From: Pseudisothecium myosuroides
Taxonomy: Eukaryota; Streptophyta; Bryopsida; Hypnales; Lembophyllaceae
DNA length: 64,000 nucleotides
Reading direction: 5' to 3'
NCBI GenBank assembly: GCA_951799445.1
Contig: OX637293.1
Coordinates: forward strand, 13,144,001 to 13,208,000
The translations under genes were made by a program, and so were the position numbers. Shown here in pieces: positions 24,184-37,907 of this stretch (within the stretch, counting starts at the first letter, position 1; the number at the start of each line of letters is the position of its first letter). The notes beneath the pieces were generated by a model. It saw nothing but the letters and a program-made list of their open reading frames with translations, did no database searches and had not been told where the DNA came from.

Positions 24184-27100
24184 ATGGATCAGGGAGGCGC
24201 TTCAGTGGACCCCCGATTTTTGCCTCTTGCCATGGCACTGAACGCCCTTGAGCGTTCAAGGGCTAACGAAAGAGTAATTGCTCACTACAAATGCCCTTGC
24301 ACTGAATGCAAGGGCGGAGGTCGACCTATTCAACGAGTTACTATCGACACACATTTGCGAAGGCACGGGCAAGATCCGGCTCTCAAACATCCAATGCTTG
24401 TAAGTTTTCTAAGACCTATTCCCCTGTTCTCGTAATCTTTGGAAATGCTGCCTCTCCTATACTGTAGGACTGATCAAATGACTTTGGGTTAATACTATGC
24501 TCTATAACACCAGTCAGGAACTGTCCCCCACGATCTTATTTCAGAATTCGTACGAGAGAATTAGGACATGACCTCTATTGACCTAAAAAAATAGGGTTTC
24601 AGAAATTAGACTTTCCTTCAAACCTTCACTGTCTTGTATCTGCCTTGGTCCATCATCGTAGAAAACTTGAATGATGGACCCTGAAGGAAACTGCATAGTC
24701 TTGTGGACGAGCCGTCGTTTTCCTTGCTTAAGAACTGCAAAAACTGAAATATAATTACCGTCAGTTTCCGGAAATTTAGTTACTTAAATTTCATGTACGT
24801 CTTGGTCATCGCTAATGAAGGTAATTTCATTTCTTCTTCAGCCAGAGGATTCCGATGTTCAAGATTTTCCATACGAATTCATGGAAACCGCACACATTCC
24901 TCAAGAAGATGATGTTCAGGTCCCACCTCAGAGCACAGTCGACGGAGAATTCGACTTCGAGAGAATGGCTTGGGAATGGTTTGAAGCAGTGGATAATAGG
25001 AGAGAGAACGACTTATTCAACGGGGACACTGACGAGGACGGCAACGAATATAGACATGGAGATGAAGAGAACACCGTCGACCCAAACATGGAAGAGTGGT
25101 TGAAAGAAAGCCAGGTACCTCTGTATGACGGTTCTAAAATTTCTGCTCTTGCATGCGTTTTAGTTCTCATGAACCTGGCACACCTGCACAATGTCAGTAA
25201 CTCTTTCATGGACGAGTTGTTTTCTTTCATGAGAGTGGATATGTTACCACTGTCCAACGCATTGCCAAAAAACCGACACGCAGCTCGACGATTCATAGAC
25301 CGATTAGGTTTGTCTTTCAATACAATTCATGCCTGCTGCAATGGCTGTGTCCTCTTCTGGAAGGACAGATCAAGTTTGACGCAGTGTCCTAAGTGTAATA
25401 TGTCGAGATTTGTAGTTGGAAGTTCTTCCATTCCAGTCAAAGTGCTTTGCCATTTTCCTTTAATCCCGAGATTGCTTCGAATGTACCGTTGTCAAGACAT
25501 TGCGTCGTTGATGACATGGCATTCTAAAAATCCTTCCACTGATGGGAAAGTTAGATCCGTTCTGGATAGTGCCGCTTGGAAACAAGTTAAGAACATTGAT
25601 AGTGATTTCTTCAATGAAAGTCGGAATGTGAAACTAGGATTAGCTCTCGACGGAATGAATCCTTTCACGGATAAGTCCACTAGACATTCAACGTGGCCTG
25701 TTTTCCTGTTGAACTACAACTTGCCCGGTTGGATGGTAACAAAGCGGTTCTTTGTCATGCTGTCACTAGTGATACCTGGAAAGGAATCTGTGCGGTCCGC
25801 TAATATAGATGTGTTCTTAGAACCTCTAATGGACAAAGTACACATTTTGTGGGATGGAGTGCCAGCTGTGGACATGTCCGAAAGTCCATAGCCCAAGAAA
25901 TTCACGATGCGAGGAATTTTATTATGGACCATTCACGACTATCCTACTTATGGCCTGATCTCAGGTTGTGTGACGAAGGGCTATCAGGGCTGCCCCGTCT
26001 GTGGACCTAATGTAGACTCTAGGTTCTCAAAAAGTTTAAGAAAGAATATTTTTCAAGGACATCGTCGTTATCTCCCCTTCAATCACCCTTTCCGGTTTAT
26101 GACTGAATCCTTCAATGGGAAACAAGAACACAGAGTGCAACCACCTCGAGTTTCTGGAATGGAACATCGACGACGGGGAGAAGCAAGGGAAAGGTGGATA
26201 CAAGTAGGGGGGAAAGTTGGTACCAAAGACGACCCCATCAAGCGCAATGGCGTCAAAAGACACTCAATACTCTTCACACTTCCTTACTGGTATGTGAGTT
26301 TCCTAACTACCTTTCCTTACTGTCATTTTCTGGAAATAATGCAGTTATAGAATTTGCTATCAAACATACATGTCCTTCTGCAGTTCCTATAATTTTTAAC
26401 CTACTTGTGTACATGGACCCTAACATTTTTTTATTTGGGCTCACAATTTCATTGTTGTGAGAATTTGAGCATGTTATATGTGTTTGCAGAAACTTCTGGT
26501 CCGACATGTCCTTGACGTGATGCATTGTGAGAAAAATATAGCCGAGAATATCCTCAGTACTTTGCTTGGAAAAAAGGATGGTCCTATGGTTAGGAAAAAC
26601 ATGAAAGACGTTGGGTGCAAAAAACAGTTGCACATACGAGAGGCAAGGGCACCACAAAGTGGATTCCACGTGCCCGCAGCTCCATATGTTCTATCACCTG
26701 AGAATAAGAAGAAACTGATAGATAGACTCTGGAATATGAGAACTCCGACTGGATGCATGTCTAATATGAAGTCTCAAATTGACCCCGATGGAACAACGCA
26801 CGGTTTGAAGAGCCATGACTACCATGTGCTTCTTCAACAAATTCTCCCAGTTTGTCTTTGAGGTTTGTTACCCGACAGCGTCATGAAAACAGTTTTACAA
26901 TTGAATATTTTGTTCACAAAAATATGCTGCAAGGTTGTGGACCCTGCTGACATGGAGTCCATGAAGGAAGAAGTGGCAGTTGTGATCTGTTCACTTGAAC
27001 GTTTTTTTCCCCCTTCTTTTTTTGATCCCATGTCGCACTTGCCAGTGCACTTAGTAGAAGAGCTCCATATGTGTGGGCCTATTCACAACTGTTGGATGTA

Positions 27101-28493
27101 CCCTTTGGAAAGGTACATGAAGTATATAAAATCCTACGTTCGTAACAAAGCTTATCCAGAAGGTTGCATGGCAACCGGCACTTCTATGGAAGTTGCACTA
27201 GGTTTGTCAACAGAGTACATGCTTGAATGCGAATCAACAGGAAAGAGAGTGTGGGATGCAGAGGAGGAACTTGGAGATTCGGGGGAGGTTACTTGCACTG
27301 CGTACAAGATAAGAACTTTGTCTACAGAAGAATGTCAGTGGGCACATTTGTGTGTTCTACAGAACACACAATGCCTGGATGAACTTCAACAGTGAGTGTG
27401 AATACGCAGTTACAGTTTGTGCTCCCTTGTTTTTTCATTGTATCCCTTGTTCTCTTATGTTTTCGTATGTATTTCCACAGCCATATAACTGAGTGCACTG
27501 TTACACGTACGATAATTTCCAATTACTTGTGCTTATTAATACTTTTTGATTATGGCATAGTGTAATTTCTGTACTTGCAGAACTCACAAACGAATTACGT
27601 TGGAGATGACGAATGCCAGGGCTGTGCATAGACGGAGTGTACATCCAAGACAGAGACGGAGATTGGAGTATCCTCGTGAATTGAACAACATTCCAGAGTT
27701 TTTGGAATGGTTAGAAAACATTGTGCGAGCGGGTAATCAGGTTTTTGAAGATGATGTGGTTGACTTGTCTATGCCTCCGCATTTGAGGACTTGTTCATTC
27801 AAGTCAATGAAAGCGTACGGTAAACACTTCCGGGTCTGCAATGTCGAAGTAAATTTGCTTACCGCAAACTCAGGTGTAACAGTTACTTGTGAGACTATGC
27901 AACGAAGTGGCATTTCAGATACAAATCTCATTTCTGGGGCAGTAACATATTTTGGGAAAGTTCAAGAAATTCTCGAATTGGACTATGGCCGCTTGAAGCC
28001 AATACTGCTTCTCTATGATTGGGTGTCACCTATATGGAGAAGACCCACTACTTCTCAGAGGACAAACAAGTATGGATTCACATTGGTTAAACTAAATAGA
28101 TTGATGCGGAGGTCATCAAATTCTTTTGTTTTCCCAGTGCAGGCCTCCAGTATTTACTTCTGTGAGACTGTAGAGGAGCCGGAGTGGTGTACAGTCATTC
28201 ACGTCGAGTTGAGGTCAACTCGTGTATATGAAGACGGGGACTTGCTTTCTAGTGTTCCTTTTTTTGAGATGGACACACATGGATTGGTCGGAGACAATGA
28301 TGAGTCCGACGGAGCAGAAGCAGACAATGGTATTTGATTGTCGGACACGTTGGGTCAGCACATAACGGATGAGGACGTACAAGCTGATGATGTTGTTGTC
28401 CAACTTGAAGCTCGACAATTAGAGGATGAAGGTTCAGAAGATTTTTCAGTGGACGGTTCTGTAGAAGATGAAGATGAGGAAATTGAAAAATGA
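24184..28493 (+). pseudogene. TNP2-like CACTA transposase, 4 exons, three in-frame stops
   Basis: Exons 24184-24399, 24842-26293, 26490-27391 and 27581-28493 join in phase at GTAAGT, GTGAGT and GTGAGT donors and TTCTTCAG, TTTGCAG and CTTGCAG acceptors. They span 1161 codons including the stop, near full length for the family. Seen in order: an N-terminal transposase-associated zinc finger (CPCTEC...HLRRHG), a CNGCVLFW...CPKC finger, PVKVLCHFPLIPRL, the tnp2 core GLALDGMNPF...YNLPGW, the HVLDVMHCEKN block, a DUF4218 part (EELHMCGPIHNCWMYPLERYM) and a DUF4216 part (NKYGFTLVKLNRL). The protein should bind the element ends and cut and join DNA in the nucleus. Premature stops are TAG at 25889-25891, TGA at 26859-26861 and TGA at 28335-28337; downstream sequence stays in frame after each. 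This copy is therefore a recent-looking pseudogene. Confidence 0.9.
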
Positions 28494-30562
28494 GGGGTGT
28501 ACAACCGGAGACTTGTATATGTGACTTCGTTGAAGCAGGTAAGTTTGAATTTCGGAGTAGTTGTCAGTGTTTTCCCCCCACATTTCATGTATTTTGAATG
28601 ATGCAAGTTGGTATTTGGATGGAACTTGTAGGAGCTCGTGTTAATTGAATCCCGCGGTTGGTTTCAAATAAAATGTAATCATGAATACAATAATTTATTA
28701 TTTTGATGAAGTTGTCTGCGCTGTGTATGTTGAGAACCAGCTCATTAGATTGGAACACCCAGCTTTCCAAAGTATTGACCAGTGGAGGACATGATATTTG
28801 AATTCTACTTGTTCAGTTGCACGTGTTATGTATTGTGCATTGAGGGGAAATGTAGAAGCTTGTCATAGTGTCCTCATTTAATTGTTCTTAAATGAGGAGG
28901 CGTTACTAGTCGTTGTGGAAAGCACATTCTGTAGAAGTGAAAGGAAACTGTCAAGTTTCACGTAATTACTGTTCTGTGAACATTGGGGAGGCCGATACAG
29001 TGGTCAATAATTTGATTAATTTTGTAACCGGAAGTGGTCGAAGGTGATCATTAAAGTCGGTGTCCAGTGCACCATGTTTCTGCATAGACGAGGAAGAGGT
29101 GGACAATAATTTTTATTAACAAAGGCATTGCCTTTTTCTTGACAGTACACTGGAATTTTTAGAGCTCAGTGCGGAAGCGTTATTTACCGGAAGTAGATTT
29201 TGGGAGTAGTATCTGTTTCAAGCAAGTCACACCAGTAGTTTTTTCCTTGCCGTCGTATACAGAATAAGAATGGTATGCAGTAAGGCCACTTCAATTTCTA
29301 ATTCGCCAATGGGAAGTGATTACGAATGTCATGATGATGAGGAAGGCTGCCAAATTTTGTTTGTTACATGTGAGGGATTCGGAGAGTGGTAGTGCAGGGT
29401 ATGGTAAGTGGATTCCTCGTCCAATCTGATGTGTTCCATTACGTTGGTTCAACCGAAGGTGTAACCATGGCAGAAGCGAAGTCCATCTTTTTTGTGGTAG
29501 TTGTTTTCATGAAGTGAACGTGCAAATAGAGAAAGAAATGTACTGCCTGACTGTCTTTGTGAAAGACTAGTGCATGGTGGAAGTGTCATTTCTATTTAGG
29601 GCTACGAATGTCAGTGGACGCAATCGGGTTAGTGGCTGAAGGCAATCGGTGTAGAATCCCCATATCTGAAGGACGAAAAGAGAATGGAGGTGACGGGTTT
29701 TGTTTTTTAATTTTTTTTCTTGGGATGGCCTGACAGTAATGTGTTTAACAATGTACTCATGCATTTTAAATGAAGGCTTGTTATGATGATCGAAAATTGT
29801 TGAAGTGCAAGCAGGAATTAGAGACCGCTCTCTGGATGACAAATTGATCATGAATTGGGAATGACGACGTTCTTGGCATTGGTGTTTCAGGCCTTATATT
29901 ACTTATAGTGTACTGCAGACATTGTTTGTTCTAATCGTGTTTTTTTGTGGGGAAAAAAGGGTATCTAATTGGATGAATATGTAAAGTTCGGAAGATTCTG
30001 GCGTGTGGCAGGTTCTGTGTGTAAATGCTTGTGGACAGCTAATGCGTTACCTGAAGAAGCAATAGCAACCGGTCAACTGATGTGTGAAGAGAACGACGTG
30101 ATAATCAGGAGGAGTTGTTTGGCTAAATCGAAATGAGACAATTCATAGAAGATTGGTGGGCTATGGATTGAATTTTGTAATTTAGGAAAACTTTGATTTC
30201 GTTTGAGTAGACAGTATGCCTGAGGAAGTTATATGAAATGATTTCAGTGTGAGGTAATCATATTTGGCTTACCAGAGAAGCAGTTGACATCATTTTATGT
30301 GTTATTCATCAATTTTATGTTTACTCAATGTAGTTTAAGTTGGAAAAACTTTTTTGAAGGACAGTTGTTGAAATGGGATGTTAGATGAAGATAAGCGGTG
30401 AAGTTCCTGAACACAGTATTTTGAGATTCATTCCGAGTGGAGAGAAAAGATTTTTGTCCACAAGGAAGTTGTACAGGAATACATGGAGGTGGTTTTCTAA
30501 TGTATCAAATGTTTTTGCCTTCCTTGATGTGACCTAATTCGAAGGTAAGAATCTGCGACTGC
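28494..30562. other. CACTA interior downstream of the transposase, no gene identified
   Basis: Base composition resembles the rest of the CACTA element. Open frames are under 100 codons and unrecognised. It probably contains the 3' untranslated region of the tnp2-like gene and non-coding element sequence. Confidence 0.4.
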
Positions 30563-30959
30563 TGTGGGCGCTGGATTACCCACCCTTGGTAATAAAGCGA
30601 ACACCGACCAGATTCTATACCTTTATCCACTTTTTTAATATATGGGGGTGTTGTGAGCGCGGTCCACTGTGCCTTCCAAGCAATGAATCTTTTTTGCTAA
30701 CGTTTCCTATGGGTCATGGATGGCAGCGAATAATTAGTAATGCATGTAGTAACTCACAAGCTAACTGCGATGTTCAGAGTGATGGTGAAATTCTAACTCC
30801 CTAACTATCTATCCTATGTCGAGGGTAGACTGGATAGTTGGCGTCATTTCTAACGTCCCTAACTACGTAAAAAAGTGGAATCCCTATATTCCTTCCATGA
30901 ACCTCTAAGACTATCGTGGGTTTTTAAGACTCTACCTAGAAGCTCTACTTCTAAAGACT

Positions 30960-31880
30960 AATTCTAAAGTCCAACTCTTACTCTAATTTTCAACCTCTAA
31001 ATGAAACTCTAGACTTTTACTCTTTTAACTTGGCTTAAAGTATTAACTACCGACTTCTATTCTATGTTTTAACTTTTAACTCTAAGTTTTTACTTTTAAA
31101 TCAACTTCAACTCCTAACTTCCAAGTTTTAACCTTCTAGGGTAATTCTAAGTTTCACTTTTAATTCTATGTTCTTATTTCTAAACTACTCTAAGATTTAC
31201 CCCCTAAAGTAAACTCTAACTTTTCACTTTCTACTGTAGATTTTTATTCCTAATTTAACTCTAGGTTTTTGATTTTTAACTCTAAATTTTTACTTCTAAA
31301 ATTAATTCCCAATTTTAACCTCTAGGTTTGACTCTACGTTTTCACTTTGGCTTTAGATTTTTCTACTTCCACCTAACTCTAAACTTTTACTTCTACCTCT
31401 AAGTTTTAACTTCTACTTTTAGCTTTTGACTCTAACCTTTTACTTCCCAATTGACTCTAAAATTTAACCTTTAAATTTAATCTAAACTTTTGACTTTTGA
31501 CTTTTGACTTCTACTTCCAAATTTAATCCTATCGTTTCAATCCTGAATTAACTCTAAATGTTACCCTCCTAAATTTAATTCCAACTTTTAACTCTAGGGT
31601 TTTGACTTCTAATTTTAACTCTATTCCTAACTCAACAATCTACTTCCTAAGTGGATTCTACTTTTGACTTCTATTTCCTACTCTACTTTTTACCTCCCAA
31701 AGTTAACTCCAAATTTCGACTTTTGAATTTTAACTTCCCTAATTAAAATCTTAATTTAACTCTAGGTTTTGAACTGTTAATTGATCTTTAATTTTTATCC
31801 TAAGTTCTCCTTCTAATCTAATCCTAATTTCCGTCCATTGTTCCTTGTGGTTCAATTTTAATTAAAATTCCTCCGTCCTA
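30960..31880 (-). repeat. Low-complexity TTAGAGTT/AAAAGT tract of LTR-A1
   Basis: Degenerate words of the type AACTCTAAGTTTTTACTTCTA repeat for about 0.9 kb. The same tract occupies the same position in the other LTR-A copies (about 49090-50045, 56170-57010 and 62560-63220), between the leader-exon donor and the LTR end. Confidence 0.75.
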
Positions 31881-32091
31881 CCCCCTACTGCTTAACTTAG
31901 CCTAACGCGGTCAGTTTACGGTCAAATCTTAATTATAAGCTGTTTTTGGAAACCTCTATTCCTAATCTATCAACTTTTGAATCTAAACTTCTAATCTACA
32001 CTAATCTCGGATGCTAATCACACTCTAAGGGCAGATTAGGAAAATAAATGCTAATTAGGGAGAAACATCAAAGATTAAATAAAAAACTCAC

Positions 32092-32154
32092 CTCTTCACT
32101 ACCGGTGTTGGAAATGACTTTGTCCACGTCCACGTGTACATCCTCACGCTCCAT
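32092..32154 (-). CDS. Leader mini-exon of LTR-A1
   Basis: Twenty-one codons begin with ATGGAG in a good initiation context (ACCATGG) and end SEE directly before GTGAGT, a consensus donor. The same 63-nt unit is kept without indels in all four LTR-A copies. It may be the first coding exon of the full retroelement, spliced to an internal exon that is absent here. Confidence 0.5.
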
Positions 32155-33053
32155 GGTAGTCTTTGGCTTTGTTTTGAATTTTTTCCAAGCTCACCGCTTA
32201 TTGAGAAAATATTACAATTTTTGATGATCTAAACTCCCTCTTTCCCTTCCTCCTTTCTTTTCTTTCTTCCCCTCTCTTCTACACTAGCACTATTCCACCT
32301 AAGCTTTTATGAGTCTTACACTATGGTTTCAAACTACGAGAAGGCTTTAAATGTTCTTCCTACCCTCTTACACAATTTGCCTTTGTGTCATCCTAATCCT
32401 CCTCCCAACGGTCACCACAAATTCTCAAGATTTCCCTCCCTAAGTCTACCTAGGCTTAGACTTAGGTCACTATTTATCGTCTCTCTCCTTTTTGTTCTCT
32501 ACTTCATCTCCTTTTTTCTAATCTCCCTCCATTGTTCATGTGTATATTTGGTTGGTTAGAATGGAGGTTTCAAGTGTGCGTGCAGGTGTGACGTGGAGGG
32601 TACAATTATGTGTGTAGGAGTGATGTGAGGTGTTGACTCTCTTCCTTCCCTTCCCTTTGTTCTTTAGTTACAACTTGGAAGTTTTGGAATTTTTGGCCTT
32701 GGATCCCCACTGGGTTTAACTGGTTTTCTAAACTAGCTCTATCTCTGATTTTCTAAACTAGATCTATCACTGGTTTCCTAAACTAGAGTTATCACTAATT
32801 TCCTAAACTAGATCTATCACAGATTTCCTAACTAGATCTATAACTAATTTTCTAAACTAGGTCCTGATTAGTGGAGAGTTTTTTCAAACAAAACCCAAAG
32901 TTGGGGCCCCGCAAGGCATCATCCCGTTTGTGGTCTGAAATCAGCCATGATGTATGTGAGTCATGGTCAGTCTACCAAATCGCAAACCGGCCCAAGGTTG
33001 GGCGCTGGACAGGCAGTGTACCGGCCTCAGGTACTGGCTTTGTACCGCTGTGG

Positions 33054-33180
33054 CTGGGCTCCGTTACTGCCGCTGGGCTCTCCGGTACTGCCGGCTGGGC
33101 TCCCGTTACTGCCGTTGGGCCCCCGTTACTGCCGCTGGGCTTCCGGTTCTGCTGGGCTGGCTGGTTGCTGGGCTGGCTAG
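33054..33180 (-). repeat. Copy-specific minisatellite of LTR-A1
   Basis: About five units of 19-21 bp resembling GCTGGGCTCCCGTTACTGCC (plus strand). Unlike the surrounding LTR sequence, the unit is not shared with the other copies. Confidence 0.8.
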
Positions 33181-33269
33181 TCCGCTGGCACCACAAAATT
33201 TTTAATCACCTCAACGGGTTTTCTCAGGGGAACCCACTTAACCAATAAAAATTGGAGTTTTGGAAAAAT

Positions 33270-33830
33270 TAGCGCTAGAGTCAAGGCTTCGCCGTCCGGG
33301 GGTTAGGGTCGAAGTTGTGAAGCAAGACACTCGGTTTAGCAAACCACGTATACCAGGGCTAGGTAGCTAGACTTGGCCCACCACTTCCTACTTCATGCTA
33401 GACTCTAATATCTTGGAAGTTAAACTCTGGAGGTTTCCACAAAGGTCTTGGAAACTAGACTTTGGAACTAAACACGGGGGAAGTGCAAAGCTTCGCCGTT
33501 AAGTTGGTTTTAACACCAACTTTAGGACTTCTTTAACACTTCGGGGGTTTAAGGCTTCGCCGTCTACACTTTTAACACATGTTTTAGGACTTCAACTTGT
33601 CACTAGTTCAAAGCTTCGCCGTTTTCAAGGGGGGTCCACACAATGAGAGAGACTTTAGAAGAGGGAAAACAACTAACTTTTAAAGAAAAAAATACACATA
33701 GGTTCAAAGCTTTGCCGTCCCGGAGGGGGGTCCACTCAACAAGGAGAAGATTAGAAGAGGGTTTGGGATGACTTTAGAAAACATGCACAAAGGAGGTTCA
33801 AAGCTTCGTCGTCCCGGAGGGGGGTCCACT
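33270..33830 (-). repeat. GACGGCGAAGCTTT-containing repeats of LTR-A1
   Basis: Several diverged units of about 80-110 bp each carry AAGCTTYGCCGTC and often GGGGGGTCCAC. Equivalent arrays lie at about 43790-44045, 58280-58800 and 60595-60945 in the other copies, downstream of the TATA box. Confidence 0.75.
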
Positions 33831-34278
33831 CAACAAAGAGAAGGTTAGTAGAGGGTGTAAGAAAAAACACAAAGGAAAAAAAAAACACAAGTTAGACCAC
33901 GTGGCAACACAAAGCTCACACGCTAAAGGCCCTCCAAAGCAACATCGCCAAGGTACGGTGGGGGGTAACTTTAGGATTAGTGCAAAATACAAGAAAAAAG
34001 AAACTCAAACTTCACAAGTTAGACCGCAACACGTACAAGAGGAAGAGAGAGGCTCTCCACTTACAACAAGATGCCAACAACTTCACAAAAGAGTACACAA
34101 AGCAAGGTAGAAGGACCCCCAAGGACCTTCAAAGCTTGAAATCTAGCAACAATGGAGCCAAAAGTGCTCCGGAAACACCGTAGAGGTTTTTGGCTTTAAA
34201 CGCCAAAATATCCAAAATAACTTGGACCCACAGACCCAAAACAAGAATTGGGGGTGTTCTAGAGAGAGAAATGGGGCC

Positions 34279-34286
34279 CTTATATA
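34279..34286 (-). promoter_or_regulatory. TATA box of LTR-A1 (TATATAAG)
   Basis: TATATAAG followed by GGGCCCCATTTCTCTCTCTAG is conserved between copies, and gives the transcription direction of the LTR. Confidence 0.7.
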
Positions 34287-35576
34287 GGTTTCCAAGGGCT
34301 CACCCCTCCCTCTAGAGTTCTAAGGTAACCTTATCAATGGGGATTTTCATCCTCATCCTCAAAGATTTTCATCCTACATCCTAAATTTCTACTTCTACCA
34401 TCTATGCTGGACCAACATCCTAACTTTTGGAGATTAGCTCCAATCGCCGAACGGATTGTGCCGTTGGATCCAGATCGCCGTGTTTAGTCCTAGATTTCCC
34501 TACCCCCCGTACCGAGGCCAAAAACCCATCGTAGGCTAATTTAGTTTAAAAACCAAATCGTGGTAAAATCCTAGATCTTGGGGGTCTCCTATTTTGAGAA
34601 ATGTGAATAGCCTAGGGTCTCCGGTAGGTGCGAGAGAGTCGGAAAGGACTTTTGGTTGACTTCGTTTCGCCATCGTATGGGCCCGGAATGCTGGTCAACG
34701 TGGCGGGGACCCCGCCACGTGGTTAATTCCCGAGGAATCTCGCCGGTTCGGGTACTTGCCGCTATCGGAATGTCGTGAAACTTCACGGAGCGCATTATTA
34801 ACAAAAAACAAGCTAGTCTAATTTTTAGTGAGATTTTATTGTAACCTGGGTAATTTCCATGAAATTCCCGTTGGAGGTTAGGAGGGTTGACTATCTGGAA
34901 AAAGGTTCTTCTGCAAGTCGGAAGATGCCGGGATTTTTCACGTGACCTCTCAGGGAGTCGCATGAAAGACATGCGGTTGTGTTTCCGTACCTGGCACGAT
35001 TGGTCAATGGAGATTAAAACTGGCCATCTCCTCGAATCAGCGACGATGCGAGAATCTTCTGCAGGTGGAGGAATCTTGGCGAACCGATTTTGCCATTGGA
35101 CTCCTGGCATGGGATTCACCCTAGAACACCATCCTTGGGCTATAGATTCCTCCACGGGCCCAGTCTTGCATGAGTGGCTCTTGCATGCTAACAATCGGGA
35201 TTTTGGGAATTCGTCGATCTAATGGGGAATTCTAAATCTAACTCTAGGACCCGACCTAGTGGCCTCGCTGTGGATCCCTCGGACTGACCTAGCCATGAAT
35301 CGCCACATTCATGGTGGGATTTAGCCCTTTTGGGGCTGGGTGACTCGAATCCTCCAAATCTAACCTTTTCGTTATTCTTATACTATTTTTATGCAAGGTT
35401 TGGGGGAATCTAAGTAAAATCCACAAATCTAGACCAAATACTATAATGGATATGACACAACCCTATTTTGGTTCTACACTCTTTTTATGGATTTTTCTAT
35501 ACTTTTATCAACTTTAAATTGCAAATTTCAAAAAAAATAATTCTACGAGTCCCAAGTGACAAATTGGGAGCTCACA

Positions 35577-37907
35577 ACTGCACAGTTAGTAAGGCGGTGT
35601 CGTGAACTTATAGAAGATACCAGTCTTGGTGTCACTAGAATTTCATTTCACAGCATTGTGGTGAACTCGTACGATTTTTGTGTTCATGGAGTAAAGGTAA
35701 GTCGACAAACGTCCGTGGGCACTGCTCATAATTGCTTGTTGTTTATTGAACGTCATGCCTATTGCCACAGGGAAATTGAAGGTGGAGCACAATTTCGCGA
35801 ATGGTGCTCTGATTCTGGGTGTGAGCTTCATGTGCATAACATGTAGATTAAGGGAGACGTTTAAGTGGTTTTGTTGTATGTGTTCTTTATGTTTCGTTGT
35901 CAAGGTAGTCGTCATTGTGGAGAAAATGACTAATGAAGTGAATGTTTTTTTTTTCTTGTACTTGGTAATGGAAGAGGGGTCGCGCGTTCTGGTGTACGGT
36001 TTCTGAATTAGAGCTTCAGCTGAAGAGGATGTGGATGTAGATTAGTGTTAATGACACATGATGGAAGACGGAATGAAGTGTGGAAGGAATTTTTTTTTTT
36101 TTTTTTGGCTACCGAATTACAGCATTCCAGTATGGAGTGGTCAGTGATAAAGTAGTGATGAATTATATTTATGTTACTGTATTGACGTTTTGTCCTCTTG
36201 TTTTCAGGGAAACTGTGAAGCGTAATGTTTTTAATATTGATGAGCATGTGTTTTGTAAAATTGATTGAAAATGGTGGAAGAGTTGACTTTGTTTGTGGAA
36301 CGCATATTCTATTTCTGATTGAACGTAGAAGATGGACTAGTGGTCTGCAGAGTACAAATATTCTTTGTGAAGGAGTAGTCGTTGTAAGGAACAAAGTACC
36401 GACAGGAAGTGGCGAGTTCCATAAGAATTGGGGAACAATATAGTCAGCGTGCTATGAACATGTTCATCAGTTGTGACTGGAAGACTTGCTCTTGGAAATG
36501 GAGGAGAGGTCTACAAAAGGAGTTTATTTCGCAGTACATAGTGAGGAAATAATTTTAATTCTTGGAAGGCACTGCAGTAGGAAATGTTGTGCCCCGCAAT
36601 TGATTTAGAAATTTTTTGTGGACTTCTTGTAGGGCTAACCTGAATTTGTTTTGGACGACAACAAATCAGAGGCTCTAAACAGGAGTACTGAAGATGGTCG
36701 GAACATAGTTCGGAGACTCAGGATGTCGTGATGTCAGGTATTTATGCACTACCGTGTTTGAGTAATTGTCTGGAAACTGTAATGTGTTTATAGAATGTCG
36801 TTTTTCTGGTTGTCTTGGGCTGAGAGGGGGGGTCCGCATCAATGTGAAGACGAAGAAAACTGAGGTGTTTACCATCTCATCTGTAAGTGTATTCGGCAAA
36901 TGTTGTCCATGTTTTCTAGCACAAGATGACAAATGCTTTTTTTGTAATGGTAGGAGACGATTCATGTAGTCATTGGTGTAGGACATTGAAAGAGGCTTTT
37001 CGTATTTTCAGTTGTTCGTGTCCACAGGGAGAATGTGGATTTTCATGAAGAACAGTAATGCTTCAGAAATTGATGAAGTCCTGTAGGCACCAGCCATTGG
37101 TAGCTGACGACGAGCGATGCTTACCGTAAAGTGGAGCTGCTTGACTTGTGACGTTGTCATTGCAGGGCTGTCGGAGGAGACACAACGTACTTTATGATGC
37201 TTGTGCACACGGATGTTCATTTTGTGGGCCAAAGGAGTGGAACACATTTCTGGAAATCGGACGAACAGGAAGAACAATCTGAAGCGGACCCGGTCTGCCT
37301 GGCTAGGAGGATGCTATGAAGTGGTTCAGAACAAAGGTCTAAGAAATCGCTGTCACGGAGTTTGAATTCCTGATGAAGGATGTGAACGACGTGGAATGTT
37401 TTCATCTGGAAAACTTCCATTTCAGCAATCACCGGGAGTTCGACATTCAAAGTGTAACAGAAGATGAAGAAGTGAGGAGCAGTAGGTGCCGAAACAGAAT
37501 GCCAGTGTCGATTCATATGATTTTCTTAAAGGTGGATGACAAACAATATTAGAGGAGGAAAACAAATTCTATAAAATGACAGAGAAGTAATTTGAAAATG
37601 TGAAGCTGGGAACGCTTGCAAAGAGAGAGAGAAAACAACAAAGTCCTTTCTTTGTATTACTATTCATTTCAGAAGGTTTCGTACTCTAAGTCGGATGTTT
37701 GTGCACCTAAGAAAGTAAGTGGAGCATTCATTCTCTGAAAATTGCACTAAAAATGCCTCTGTTTCTTCGAGGCAATGTGGGGACATATTTTGCACCAGCG
37801 GACAGTTCGAGGAATTGGTTTCTTCTGTCAGTGCTCTTGTACTCTGATTATGTACTGCAAAAAACTAACAAGATGTGGGGACGACTTTGCAGCACGGATG
37901 TACACAA
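35577..37907. other. CACTA interior to the right of LTR-A1, no gene identified
   Basis: Short open frames occur on both strands without recognisable domains. Motifs resembling splice donors (for instance AAAGGTAAGT near 35700 and AAAGTAAGTGG near 37715) suggest decayed exons. Confidence 0.35.

Larger units (their letters stand above)
30563..35576 (-). mobile_element. LTR-A copy 1, apparent solo LTR, 5014 bp
   Basis: On the minus strand it starts TGTGAGCTCCCAATTTG and ends GGCGCCCACA-like (TG...CA). A perfect 5-bp duplication ACTGC flanks it (30558-30562 and 35577-35581), as for retroelement integrase. No second LTR, primer-binding site or polymerase region is present. Reading in its own direction: about 1.3 kb before a TATA box, GACGGCGAAGCTTT repeats, a minisatellite, a 63-nt leader exon and about 1.2 kb of TAGAGTTAAAAGT-like low-complexity DNA. 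Confidence 0.88.

Noticed and set aside
34589..35194. 201-codon minus-strand ORF in LTR-A1, with shorter counterparts in copies 2 and 4
   Set aside because: It lies upstream of the TATA box in the LTR. The opposite strand is also open there, and the frame is broken at different places in other copies, so it is most likely chance from composition.
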